Part shown: in pieces, positions 34,190 through 42,249 of the stretch | Layout of the letters: each line of letters starts with the position of its first letter | How positions within the stretch are numbered: position 1 is the first letter of the stretch | Assembly (NCBI GenBank): GCA_051653605.1 | Contig: JBOFWL010000145.1 | Location: 124,001 to 188,000, forward strand | Length of the DNA: 64,000 nt | From: JBOFWL01 sp051653605 | Lineage (GTDB): Bacteria; Spirochaetota; Brevinematia; Brevinematales; Brevinemataceae | Reading direction: 5' to 3' | Notes under the pieces: model-generated | What the model saw: the letters and a program-made list of their open reading frames with translations, nothing else | The model's database searches: none | What the model was told of the DNA's origin: nothing | Position numbers and translations under genes: made by a program

Positions 34190-34555
34190 TTATCCTTTGC
34201 GACTCTCTCGCTCAAGACGTTTTAATTCTTCCTGTTCTTTTCGCTCCAACTCTCGAAGCTCAGCCTCTGTACCAATGTCTGAAGCAATTTTTTTATAGTC
34301 AACAGGGGGATCATCTTTAGGAATAGAATGAGATTCTACAGGATAAACTCTATCACCCACAGATTCTGAAACATCCGCCGCAGCAAACATTGTTTTCATC
34401 ATCACGATGCAAAGTATAACAAAACTAACTGCAATAATAGCTATGGCAAAAAGCCAGTTTGGCACCCTTCCCGATCGGATAAAATAACTAACAATCCTAA
34501 AGAAAGCAAGGCACATACCCCAGAACATAAACCGCCATAACCATTGTTTAAACAC
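34190..34555 (-). CDS. Small two-helix membrane protein of unknown function
   Basis: The 121-residue product has two likely membrane helices (about 7-25 and 34-53) separated by a short basic turn (RSGRVP), followed by a soluble tail ending in a Glu/Lys/Arg-rich coiled coil (about 90-121). It starts with GTG, which overlaps the nusG stop as TAGTG, so translation is probably coupled to nusG. I know no ribosomal or transcription factor of this shape, and nothing is usually present between nusG and rplK. A tail facing the cytoplasm next to SecE and NusG genes could suggest a membrane-linked helper, but that is a guess. Confidence 0.7.
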   Translation of the reverse strand: MFKQWLWRFMFWGMCLAFFRIVSYFIRSGRVPNWLFAIAIIAVSFVILCIVMMKTMFAAADVSESVGDRVYPVESHSIPKDDPPVDYKKIASDIGTEAELRELERKEQEELKRLERESRKG

Positions 34556-35121
34556 TAGAGTATCTTTTGAATTTGCTTATATTCTAAATCAACAGGAGTT
34601 TGACGACCAAAAATTTCCACAGTAGCTGTAAGCATACCTTTATCTGGGTGAACGATATCTATGATACCATTAAAGTCTTTGAAAGCACCATCAATAATGC
34701 GAACTTTCTCTCCCTTTTCCCAAACCAAGGAGCTTTCTTGATATTCACCAGTCTCAATATCACCGGTGCGTTCAAAAATACCTCTAACTTCTTCGAAAGA
34801 GAGAGGCGCAGGCTTTCGGTTACCTCCACCAGCAGTAAGGAACATCCCTACCCCGACAATATTTCGGATCTCAGCGTAGACACGCTTCCACTCCATATCA
34901 TCTTCTGGAAGATCAAGCTCTGCAAGAACATACCCTGGATACATTTTATGTTTTTGAACAACTTTTTTATTACGTTTCTCAACAATAACTTCTTCTTCTG
35001 GAATACGAACATCAATAAGAACATCATGAAGAGGCCCACCAGCCTTCTTCTCTAGAAGACGACTATAGACCTTGTTTTCAAAACCCGTTTGAACCTGTAT
35101 CACAAACCAACCGCGCGCCAT
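34555..35121 (-). CDS. nusG: Transcription termination/antitermination protein NusG
   Basis: NusG binds RNA polymerase and Rho or S10 to couple transcription with termination and translation. The 188-residue product has the NGN domain (WFVIQVQTGFENKVYSRL, MYPGYVLAEL) and a C-terminal KOW domain (GEKVRIIDGAFKDFNGII). There is no large insertion. Its ATG overlaps the secE stop as TAATG. Confidence 0.97.
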   Translation of the reverse strand: MARGWFVIQVQTGFENKVYSRLLEKKAGGPLHDVLIDVRIPEEEVIVEKRNKKVVQKHKMYPGYVLAELDLPEDDMEWKRVYAEIRNIVGVGMFLTAGGGNRKPAPLSFEEVRGIFERTGDIETGEYQESSLVWEKGEKVRIIDGAFKDFNGIIDIVHPDKGMLTATVEIFGRQTPVDLEYKQIQKIL

Positions 35122-35300
35122 TATTGAAAGAACCCACGAAAGAAAATTTGCGCGATAAAATCAATCGAGAACAAAACACCAGCAAAGACGAAAACAAAAA
35201 TAAGAACGCAGATCGTCACACGGACAACCTCATCCTTAGAAGGCCATGTAGCCTTTCTCATTTCATCGATAGAACCTTTAAGATATTCTTTTAAAGACAT
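35121..35300 (-). CDS. secE: Protein translocase subunit SecE
   Basis: SecE clamps the SecY channel. The ATG at 35300 gives 59 residues (MSLKEYLKGSIDEMRKATWPS), the usual one-helix size, with the amphipathic N-terminal part and one membrane segment (about 28-52). A longer frame exists (ATG pair at 35319-35324, and further upstream) but its beginning would lie inside tRNA-Trp, so I reject the longest form. The ribosome site before 35300 is weak (GCGAGA), so a start 7 codons earlier remains possible. Confidence 0.88.
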   Translation of the reverse strand: MSLKEYLKGSIDEMRKATWPSKDEVVRVTICVLIFVFVFAGVLFSIDFIAQIFFRGFFQ

Positions 35301-35330
35301 TGAAATTCTCGCTTTTGACATCATATAACT

Positions 35331-35403
35331 CAGGGCAAGAGGGACTCGAACCCCCAACACTCGGTTTTGGAGACCGACGCTCTACCATTGGAGCTATTGC
35401 CCT
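35331..35403 (-). tRNA. tRNA-Trp (anticodon CCA)
   Basis: The 73-nt sequence has a perfect 7-bp acceptor stem (AGGGCAA/TTGCCCT), a D stem GCTC/GAGC, a 5-bp anticodon stem TCGGT/ACCGA with loop CTCCAAA (anticodon CCA), and a T stem with loop TTCGAGT. The 3' CCA is not encoded. It lies between rpmG and secE. Confidence 0.96.
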
Positions 35404-35445
35404 AAAACCTAAACAAAAACCCTATTAAGGGCATTGATAAGGAGA

Positions 35446-35601
35446 CTATTTAATTTCTTTGTGAACAGTGTGTTTACGTTCTCTAGGACAATACTTGTTC
35501 AATTCAAGTTTAACGCGTGTTTGCGTCATCACTTTAGTTTTGGTAGTAGTGTAATTGCGTTCTCCACAACTAGCACACTCTAATGTAATAATTTGAGCCA
35601 T
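35446..35601 (-). CDS. rpmG: 50S ribosomal protein L33
   Basis: The 51-residue product is MAQIITLECASCGERNYTTT at the start and KYCPRERKHTVHKEIK at the end, the L33 pattern. The first zinc pair CASC is present; the second half has a single Cys (YCPRE). It sits between two tRNA genes at the head of the secE-nusG operon, as in many bacteria. Confidence 0.95.
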   Translation of the reverse strand: MAQIITLECASCGERNYTTTKTKVMTQTRVKLELNKYCPRERKHTVHKEIK

Positions 35602-35653
35602 GATGGTCTCCTAATAAATTGGGCGCAGACAATGCCTGCAAAGTACTCTTTCA

Positions 35654-35726
35654 AGCCCACAATCGGAATCGAACCGATGACCTTTTCCTTACCATGGAAA
35701 TGCTCTACCTACTGAGCTATGTGGGC
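35654..35726 (-). tRNA. tRNA-Thr (anticodon GGT)
   Basis: The 73-nt sequence has a 7-bp acceptor stem GCCCACA/TGTGGGC, D stem GCTC/GAGC, anticodon stem TTTCC/GGAAA with loop ATGGTAA (anticodon GGT), and T stem ATCGG/CCGAT with loop TTCGATT. The 3' CCA is not encoded. It is the first gene after the promoter at 35756-35784. Confidence 0.96.
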
Positions 35727-35755
35727 AAAAATTCGTCAAAAGTCAACTGGATGTC

Positions 35756-35784
35756 ATTATAGCGGATTGATGCTAAATTGTCAA
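35756..35784 (-). promoter_or_regulatory. Consensus promoter of the tRNA-Thr to rpoC unit
   Basis: TTGACA (35779-35784), 17 bases, TATAAT (35756-35761): a perfect match to the housekeeping consensus on the minus strand. It can drive tRNA-Thr, rpmG, tRNA-Trp, secE, nusG, rplKAJL and rpoBC. Confidence 0.93.
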
Positions 35785-35798
35785 TCTTTTGACAATTT
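35775..35798. promoter_or_regulatory. Palindrome over the -35 element
   Basis: AAATTGTCAA-TCTT-TTGACAATTT is a perfect 10-bp inverted repeat. Its left arm contains the minus-strand -35 TTGACA; its right arm gives a plus-strand TTGACA (35789-35794) facing the Nudix gene, without a clear -10 at normal distance. It could be a repressor site or just a divergent promoter pair. Confidence 0.55.
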
Positions 35799-35873
35799 TT
35801 TTCACTATTTCTCATATCTTTTACTTTTTTATCCCTCTATTTTACCGATATTTTTGTAAAATAGGAGCCAAAA

Positions 35874-36476
35874 ATGATACGACCATTTTCTGCCAATGAT
35901 TTATCTCGTTTTTCTAATATTTTTATTCTTTCTCATGCAAAAAAAGATGGAATTCTTAAAGATTATCTTCTTTTTAGGAGAAGCGACTTTATTTCTTGTC
36001 TTGTAATAATTGATGATCGTATTTCTTTATTAGTAAAGCAGTTTCGTCCTATAGTTAATATGTTTACGGTGGAAATCCCCATGGGAAAGTTGGAAAAAGA
36101 TGAAGGCCCCCTCGACGCTCTTAAGCGAGAATTAAGGGAGGAGTGCTGTCTATCTCTGGATAATCTCACATTAACTCTTAAAAAGAGAAATAATCATCTA
36201 GATACTATTCGATTTAAAAGTTATCTCATTACCGATCTAGGATTTATCCATCCAAGCCCTGGTTTTTCTGATATCAAAAATTTTCGTTTTATGCTTAATA
36301 TTTCTACTGAAAACAATAATATCGAGGAACTTCTTGCTGAAAGTCAGCTTCTTTCTGAAGAATCCGATCTCGAAGTATTTGCTCGACCTATACACGATTT
36401 TGAAGCATGGCAAGATGTTAATGGCATCAGTAAGCTTGCTTTATATGAATATTTAATATCAATTAGCACCAAATAA
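35874..36476 (+). CDS. Nudix hydrolase (ADP-ribose pyrophosphatase-like)
   Basis: Nudix enzymes cleave nucleoside diphosphates linked to another group. The 200-residue product has a Nudix box at about residues 71-93: Gly71, then Glu77, then RELREE. The Gly near the end of the box is replaced by Cys (EECCL), which is tolerated in the fold but may lower activity. The layout, with VKQFRP before the box and EIPMGKLE leading into it, is like ADP-ribose pyrophosphatases. AGGAG is seven bases before the ATG. Its end overlaps the convergent 5-formyl-THF cyclo-ligase gene by 14 bp. Confidence 0.88.
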   Translation: MIRPFSANDLSRFSNIFILSHAKKDGILKDYLLFRRSDFISCLVIIDDRISLLVKQFRPIVNMFTVEIPMGKLEKDEGPLDALKRELREECCLSLDNLTLTLKKRNNHLDTIRFKSYLITDLGFIHPSPGFSDIKNFRFMLNISTENNNIEELLAESQLLSEESDLEVFARPIHDFEAWQDVNGISKLALYEYLISISTK

Positions 36477-36990
36477 GTTGATTTTCGGTAAGAATTCCAT
36501 CCATCCTTATATCGTGAGCTTCTTCCGGCACGGCTTCTCTTACATTATATTCGAAGCATACTCCAATTTTTAGGGCATTACAGTGAGAAAGAAAGCGGTC
36601 GTAGTAGCCTTTTCCTCTACCTAAGCGACTTCCATTTGCTCCAAACATCAATCCAGGGATAAAAATGAGGTCTATCTCACCCAAAAAAGGAGGAGTTTGC
36701 GGTTCTAGTATAGAAAAAGCCCCTAAAACGAGAGGATTTTCCTTATTAACAGGAGAAAAAACCATTCTATCACCTTCAACTCGTGGGTAGAGGATTGTTT
36801 TATCTAAAAAAACAGCTTTTTCTACTAAGAGACTTAAGTCTGGTTCATGCCCTATTGATGAAAAAAACGCACAAACACCATATTTTTTCAATAATTCAGC
36901 CCCATTTCGAGCAAATTTCTCTCTAATTTCATCAGAATTGTAAGAAGGCACATAAGCTTTGGCTTCGTCTCTTAACTGCTGTTTAAGCAT
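36463..36990 (-). CDS. 5-formyltetrahydrofolate cyclo-ligase
   Basis: This enzyme converts 5-formyl-THF to 5,10-methenyl-THF with ATP. The product of 175 residues contains the signature GANGSRLGRGKGYYDRFLS and an upstream PGLMF. The ATG at 36990 overlaps the preceding gene's stop by 8 bp (ATGCTTAA). A TTG codon 21 bases earlier is a less likely start. The N-terminal Lys/Gln helix and the beta-strand FIPG are typical. Confidence 0.92.
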   Translation of the reverse strand: MLKQQLRDEAKAYVPSYNSDEIREKFARNGAELLKKYGVCAFFSSIGHEPDLSLLVEKAVFLDKTILYPRVEGDRMVFSPVNKENPLVLGAFSILEPQTPPFLGEIDLIFIPGLMFGANGSRLGRGKGYYDRFLSHCNALKIGVCFEYNVREAVPEEAHDIRMDGILTENQLIWC

Positions 36991-38731
36991 TTTTTTTCTG
37001 TTTAGAAGCAATAATTGAGAAAACTACTGGCTTAATTAAGGTATTTCCTCTTCCAGAGAGGTCGGATTTTGATAATAGCCACTGAGCCGCCTCTAAATAT
37101 TGAGCCACCAACGTTAAAGCATCCACCACGCTTACGCCTGCTAATGTTTTACGATGAGTTTTTGTCACAGGGAGTTCTTCTGACCAGTTGCTTATGAGCG
37201 GTTCAATTGCCTCTCGAGAAGACAATACGCGCCCAATATGAACCAAATATTCTTCTAAAAGCTTGGCTGCAGTTGTACGAGCAGCATGAGAAAGAAAAGT
37301 TAAGTCTTTCTCTTTATTTTCAAGCTGTAAAAGCCTTTGCGAGCCAGATCCAGAACTATTACGAAGCTCTCTAAAAGAACGAAGTTGGCGAAGATATTCA
37401 TTTACCTGCTCATAAAATTGATTGATGCGGCTATTAATAGCTATTAATTCTTTTTTTGGATCATATCTTGCCCCAGAGCGATCATTAACAACGTAGAAAT
37501 TCAGAAGATTCCCCGACCATAATGGAGAAAACTCCGCATCAAAGAAGTCAATAAGCGTATACGTATAGAAAATTTTATCATCACCTTTAAAAAGAGCTCT
37601 TAAATCGTTACCCGACTGATAACCATGCAATTTTCCTTCAAAAAGGATGCTTTTCATAATAAACTCAATACCTTCTTTAACATTTTCAGAAGGATATAAT
37701 GCAACAAGTTCCTCTTCCTCTTCTAACGCAATATCTTCTTCAGAAGCATTCTCAATATCTGCATCAATAATTTCTTGAGTTTTAAAAGTTGTTTCCCATT
37801 CTTCAGCGAGGGCACCAATTTTAGGTAGATTTTCCACTCCAAGATAGCGATCTAAAGAAATAGTCGATTTGCCTTTATGACAATCTTCAGTCCAATAATA
37901 GAGAACAAGTTGGTTGGTTTCAAGGAAAAACTTGTCCCAAACAATCTCCATCCACTTAGAAACTTGTTTTGCAGAGCTAGATTTCGAGGCTTTTGTAGGA
38001 AAAGACTCTGCAAAGCGGCGAAGTAAGTTCGATATTGCCACTTTTGAGTATGTTGTATGCAATCTTAGGCGATATAAAGAGGAAAATAACGCCTTAATAT
38101 GATCTTTAGCGGGTTTTACTCCCTGAGAAATGGGGCGTTGAAGGTTACTAAACTTTTGATTTTCAAAAAGATGATAGAAATAATACCCTAGTTCGTACTC
38201 CATTAAATTTCCACTGGTGTACATACGATTACGAAAATCTCTGGACTCAGGGGTTTCATTGTATAGTGGAGCAAGCATCGTACTAATGGAAAGCACCGCA
38301 TTTTGATATTCACTCATCACAAGACTAATATATCGTGGGCGAAAGCGTTGAGCAGAAAAGTTTACAATCCAAGATAAGAAAATATTCATTCGGTACCCAA
38401 GCACCTGAAAACCCGATGGATACTTTGGCTTTGCTCTATCAATTTTAACTTTATCTTCTAATCTAGAATTTGCATCTTCCTGAGTTACAGGTTTTTGCTG
38501 AGGTGGCCTTTTCATTTTCATCGGTTTCGGTCTGGAAGGCCGCGACGGAGATGGCTTAGGTGCAAGTTTTGCTGCCGCTTTCGCTGCAGCTTCTGCCTTT
38601 TGTTTATCTAAATCAATAATTTGTCCACCGGCTTCCTTGAGTTTATTAAACATTTTAGCGCGTTCGGAGTGATCCATATCTTGAACATTCAGGCGACGTT
38701 GCATTTCTTGATGTTTACTTTCGTGAGCCAT
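36983..38731 (-). CDS. Hypothetical protein, 582 residues
   Basis: I do not recognise this gene with certainty; large cytoplasmic proteins of unknown function with this kind of layout occur in spirochaetes. The first 80 residues are charged (MAHESKHQEMQRRLN), with an Ala/Lys/Pro/Arg linker (about 48-82). The body is helical and rich in Tyr, Phe and Leu, with an acidic segment (ASEEDIALEEEEE, about 335). There is no signal peptide, membrane helix or known catalytic motif. It is translated with the downstream cyclo-ligase (8-bp overlap) and follows the TldE-like gene by 12 bp, so it belongs to a unit starting at 41406. Confidence 0.75.
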   Translation of the reverse strand: MAHESKHQEMQRRLNVQDMDHSERAKMFNKLKEAGGQIIDLDKQKAEAAAKAAAKLAPKPSPSRPSRPKPMKMKRPPQQKPVTQEDANSRLEDKVKIDRAKPKYPSGFQVLGYRMNIFLSWIVNFSAQRFRPRYISLVMSEYQNAVLSISTMLAPLYNETPESRDFRNRMYTSGNLMEYELGYYFYHLFENQKFSNLQRPISQGVKPAKDHIKALFSSLYRLRLHTTYSKVAISNLLRRFAESFPTKASKSSSAKQVSKWMEIVWDKFFLETNQLVLYYWTEDCHKGKSTISLDRYLGVENLPKIGALAEEWETTFKTQEIIDADIENASEEDIALEEEEELVALYPSENVKEGIEFIMKSILFEGKLHGYQSGNDLRALFKGDDKIFYTYTLIDFFDAEFSPLWSGNLLNFYVVNDRSGARYDPKKELIAINSRINQFYEQVNEYLRQLRSFRELRNSSGSGSQRLLQLENKEKDLTFLSHAARTTAAKLLEEYLVHIGRVLSSREAIEPLISNWSEELPVTKTHRKTLAGVSVVDALTLVAQYLEAAQWLLSKSDLSGRGNTLIKPVVFSIIASKQKKNA

Positions 38732-38743
38732 ATCATTCTCCTC

Positions 38744-40078
38744 TTATTTTCCTGATGAAATCGATACTTGGTCGACAAGTACATAAGGAAGAAACATATT
38801 TCCTTCCTGAAAACTAGTGTTGCCTATGGCTTTTACATTGGAAAGAGTTTCATAGGCATTCCCAGAGAACATCATATCTTTGATTCGCCCTACTATTTTG
38901 CCATTTTTGATGAGAAAAGCGCTACTGCCTAGTACCGAAAAATCTCCGGCTAAGACATTACTTTGCCCTTCTCCCAAGCCTTCGCAGAGAAGTACGGCGG
39001 TATCGGTGTAATTAAATAATTCATCTCTACTACTCGACCCTAACTCCATACAGACATTAGAAAAAGATGGTCTAGGTAAAGAGCCCGCCCCTCTTGTTGC
39101 GTGGCCTGTTGATTTCGTGCCAAAAATATTTGCTTCGGCGCAATCGAAAATAAAATTTTTAAAGAAGCCTTTATCGATGAGTGAGAGCCTCGCTGCTACT
39201 GTGCCTTCGTCGTCGACACTAAATGAGTATCCATTTTTACGTAAGGGGTCGTCGTATAACGATACCATTGATGATACAATTTTTTCATTTTGCTTGCCTT
39301 TAAGAACAGACAACCCCTTATTAAGGGTTTTCCCATTCATTGCACTTAAAAGAGGATCGACGACAATCCCCAAAGCCGAGGGAGCAAAAATAACAGGATA
39401 ATTTCCTGGGCTGAGCGTGGCTCCTCTTCGGCTCCACTCAAGTTGTTCCATAATAGGGCGCGTAATGTCGTCGATATCTACATCTTGCTCAAAATAATTT
39501 TTGCCTTCGTAAATCTCGATAAAAGAACCATCACTACCAACCTCGAACACTCCTCCTGATATGCCAATCCAAGCGGATCTGTCCTCCGACTGAAGCCCGT
39601 GGGTATTTGCTAGAAAAGAATATTGGCTGCCATTCGACACATTGACGGTAATTTTAGCGGATGAAGCTAATTTTTTTAGTTGAGCCAACAGGGCATCCCC
39701 GATATCTTTGAGGTCGTTTTTGGTGTAAGCCATATTTTTGGCTGGATATTTCCACGATAAGGGGCGAGGAACCTCTCCCCTAGGTAAATCGAAGTTGGCT
39801 TTTTTTCCGAAGCCCACTACTTCTTTTGCCGAAGAGATCATTTTCTCCCAGTCGCCAGGGTTATTGACAAAAGCTACTCCAGCCTTATCATTTTCAAACA
39901 ATCGGCATGACAAAGCATTATAAGAGACATCTTCCACAGAGTGAAGACGATCAAATTCGTAAGAAACCCCTACTGTACGCGACATTTCAGCAGAAACATC
40001 TCCCTTTGTCATAGCTTTAGTGGCTTCAAGAGCAGATTTTTTCAATTGATCTTCTTGTTCAGGTTTTATCACAATCAC
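38744..40078 (-). CDS. TldE/PmbA-like metalloprotease-related protein
   Basis: TldD and TldE form a complex that degrades peptides; TldD carries the HExxxH zinc site and TldE is the non-catalytic partner. The 444-residue product has the TldE pattern: SVEDVSYNALSCRLFE, SVDDEGTVAARLSLIDKGFF and NIFGTKSTGHATRG, and no HExxH. No tldD gene is in the window. Its ATG overlaps the stop of the upstream propeller gene by 4 bp (ATGA). Activity without a nearby tldD is uncertain. Confidence 0.82.
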   Translation of the reverse strand: MIVIKPEQEDQLKKSALEATKAMTKGDVSAEMSRTVGVSYEFDRLHSVEDVSYNALSCRLFENDKAGVAFVNNPGDWEKMISSAKEVVGFGKKANFDLPRGEVPRPLSWKYPAKNMAYTKNDLKDIGDALLAQLKKLASSAKITVNVSNGSQYSFLANTHGLQSEDRSAWIGISGGVFEVGSDGSFIEIYEGKNYFEQDVDIDDITRPIMEQLEWSRRGATLSPGNYPVIFAPSALGIVVDPLLSAMNGKTLNKGLSVLKGKQNEKIVSSMVSLYDDPLRKNGYSFSVDDEGTVAARLSLIDKGFFKNFIFDCAEANIFGTKSTGHATRGAGSLPRPSFSNVCMELGSSSRDELFNYTDTAVLLCEGLGEGQSNVLAGDFSVLGSSAFLIKNGKIVGRIKDMMFSGNAYETLSNVKAIGNTSFQEGNMFLPYVLVDQVSISSGK

Positions 40079-41406
40079 AATATAGCCTCCGGAGGGTTTA
40101 ATTCTTTAAAAAGATAGATACCAATACCGCCTGAGAGAGTACCAAACCAAAGGTGTTCTCCTTCACGAACGATAGTTGTTAATGCTGTGCCAGGTAATCC
40201 TTGCCTTAAGCCAAGGCGCTTCCATTTACGCCCCTCTAAATAGGCGGCTCCCGCATCGAGAGTGCCTGCCCACAATACTCCATCCACTCTAACCAAGGTT
40301 TCGATATAATCCGAACCGAGGTCGTTTTCTCGATATTGTTTAATAATTCGTCCATCTTTAACATTGATGTGAAAAAGCCCTTTTCCGTAGGTGCCCATCC
40401 AAATGGTAGAATTGGTATCAACAAAAAAGCTTTTCACTGATAAATTTTCTCCAATTAAGGCCTTTGTTGAGCCATTTTCATGGATGAAAACTCCCTGTTC
40501 GGCTGTAGCAATAAAAAGTTTCCCCTCTGTATGAGCAATATCCAACACCGTTTTATTAGGAACGATATTTTGCCAGCTTGCTCCTCCATTGGTGCTTGCA
40601 AAAACACCTCGATAAAGTGTTGCAGCATAAATAGTTCCATTAACTTCGATTAATCGCTTTACGCTTAATCGTGTAAATTCTGGGATCACACGCCATGTGT
40701 TTTGTTGCTTATTAAAGTAGGCTAGCCCAGAATGCATTGCGATCCAAACAATATCGGGTTTAACTAAAATATCACGCACAAAAGGAGAGGGCAACTCTGT
40801 GTTTTTAGGCGTAAAGATGTCAATAACACCGGCACTGCGAGTATATCGCGCCAGCCCTCCAGACCACATTCCTATCCAAACATCATCGCCATCAAAGGCT
40901 ATAACACTCACGGCATTATCGGGAAGGTTATCCATACGGGAAAAATATCTCCACGTGATACGCCGCTTGAGATCGTTCATTTTATTTTCGAAGTCGGCAT
41001 CTTTACCAACAATTTCAAGGGCTCTATTAATATAAAATAAAGCTTCTGCCCTTTTATCAGTAGCATAAAGCAGGAATGAAGCCATAAACGCAGCTCTTGG
41101 TTTCTCTGCATGCTTGCCTATCTGTTGATAAGCCCTAACATAGGCGTCCATCGCGAGGTTTGTTTGGCTGTCTTGTAAGTGCCTATCTGCTGCTAACATG
41201 TAGGCTCTTGTGAAATCAAGCCCTTTAAAAGAAGATGGAGAGAGCATTTTCCAGCGTTCGATGGAAGCAAGATCATTTTTAAGACCAAGATCCATCATAA
41301 TATCAGCTAACTCATATTGACGAATCACTCGCCCCTTAATATCATTAAAGGTAAGAGAAAACAATGCGACGGGCGCCATCATTAAAAGAATAAAATACTG
41401 CTTCAC
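40075..41406 (-). CDS. Secreted beta-propeller protein with helical N-terminal region
   Basis: The 443-residue product starts with GTG preceded by GAGG, and has a signal sequence (about 1-18, ILLMMAPVALFSL). Residues 20-150 are helical and resemble TPR-type helix pairs. From about 160 on there are repeated four-strand blades with motifs such as VWIGMWSGGLARYT, IWMGTYGKGLFHI and LWFGTLSGGIGIY, like the sensor propellers of two-component regulators (Reg_prop). It probably sits in the periplasm or outer membrane space. No catalytic motif is seen. Function unknown. Confidence 0.8.
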   Translation of the reverse strand: MKQYFILLMMAPVALFSLTFNDIKGRVIRQYELADIMMDLGLKNDLASIERWKMLSPSSFKGLDFTRAYMLAADRHLQDSQTNLAMDAYVRAYQQIGKHAEKPRAAFMASFLLYATDKRAEALFYINRALEIVGKDADFENKMNDLKRRITWRYFSRMDNLPDNAVSVIAFDGDDVWIGMWSGGLARYTRSAGVIDIFTPKNTELPSPFVRDILVKPDIVWIAMHSGLAYFNKQQNTWRVIPEFTRLSVKRLIEVNGTIYAATLYRGVFASTNGGASWQNIVPNKTVLDIAHTEGKLFIATAEQGVFIHENGSTKALIGENLSVKSFFVDTNSTIWMGTYGKGLFHINVKDGRIIKQYRENDLGSDYIETLVRVDGVLWAGTLDAGAAYLEGRKWKRLGLRQGLPGTALTTIVREGEHLWFGTLSGGIGIYLFKELNPPEAIL

Positions 41407-41420
41407 AACAACCTCAAAAG

Positions 41421-41449
41421 TAGACGAGTTTTAAACTGTCTGCTATAAT
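41421..41449 (+). promoter_or_regulatory. Promoter of comF-like gene
   Basis: TAGACG (41421-41426), 17 bases, TATAAT (41444-41449), about 50 bases before the comF start; divergent from the propeller gene. Confidence 0.65.
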
Positions 41450-41502
41450 TTCACTATGATCATTCTACACGATTTTTTCAAATATTTCCAGAGTACGCAC
41501 AG

Positions 41503-42183
41503 TTGACAACGAATATTTTTCAATCTTTTACTCATTTTATGCTTAAACGGCCTTGTATCAACTGCGGAATGCCACCAAAAATGCCGTGGTTTCTTTTATG
41601 CTCTTCTTGCGTCGACAGCGTCTCATCTATTGATAGAACAAATCGTTGTAGTTTTTGTCTAAATTTATTATCAGAGGGGCAAGCCTGCCTTTGTTGTTCT
41701 TACATGAGCTTTACATGGAATCAGTTCGATGCACTGTGGGATTACAACGATGTAGCAGCTCAGTTATTTTTAAAATACAAATTTGAAGGCTCTCTTGCCT
41801 CGGAAAAAGATTTCATACGCTTGCTCTCTCCCAGACTGCAACAACTTAAGAATGAGGAAGCTACGATTCTGTTGATCCCCTCTGGTAAAGAGACGTGGCA
41901 ACGATTAGGTTTTCATCCTCTAGAGAATTTGCTCAAACAATGCGGGCTTAACCCAATTATTCCGTTCGAAAAAATAAAAGGGCAAGCACAAAAAAAATTG
42001 TCTGCAAAAGAAAGACGTTCTCGAAAAGGGTTTTTAAAGCTAAAAAAAGGTTTTGTTTCTCCTAAAAATGTTTTATTAATGGATGATATTATCTCTACCG
42101 GAGCAACGTGCCAAGAGGGAGTTCGCCTCCTCTACGAAGACGGTGCAGAAATTATTAATGTTTTTGCGCTGTTCCGTAATTAA
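41503..42183 (+). CDS. ComF family phosphoribosyltransferase-like protein
   Basis: ComF proteins are needed for DNA uptake in competent bacteria and occur widely. The 226-residue product has an N-terminal zinc-like pair of Cys clusters (RPCINCGMPPK, CSSCVDS, CSFCLNLL, CLCCSYM) and a C-terminal phosphoribosyltransferase fold with the PRPP loop VLLMDDIISTGATC. The TTG start at 41503 gives a hydrophobic lead segment as in family members. An ATG at 41539 would lose it. Neither has a good ribosome site. Confidence 0.9.
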   Translation: MTTNIFQSFTHFMLKRPCINCGMPPKMPWFLLCSSCVDSVSSIDRTNRCSFCLNLLSEGQACLCCSYMSFTWNQFDALWDYNDVAAQLFLKYKFEGSLASEKDFIRLLSPRLQQLKNEEATILLIPSGKETWQRLGFHPLENLLKQCGLNPIIPFEKIKGQAQKKLSAKERRSRKGFLKLKKGFVSPKNVLLMDDIISTGATCQEGVRLLYEDGAEIINVFALFRN

Positions 42184-42186
42184 ATC

Positions 42187-42216
42187 TTGATATTATAGAA
42201 AAAAAGCCGATATACA
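42187..42216 (+). promoter_or_regulatory. Promoter region of the TPR protein gene
   Basis: TTGATA (42187-42192), 18 bases, TATACA (42211-42216) is a fair housekeeping match. Overlapping it, GCCGATAT (42206-42213) differs at one base from the sigma-28 -10 box, with a weak -35 TTGATATT. Either may serve. Confidence 0.45.
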
Positions 42217-42249
42217 AAGTGCAGATTATAGATTAAGGATCCGCTTGGA

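Noticed and set aside
35301..35360. Longer N-terminus for SecE
   Set aside because: The extra codons overlap the tRNA-Trp gene on the same strand and lack a ribosome site; SecE is complete from 35300.
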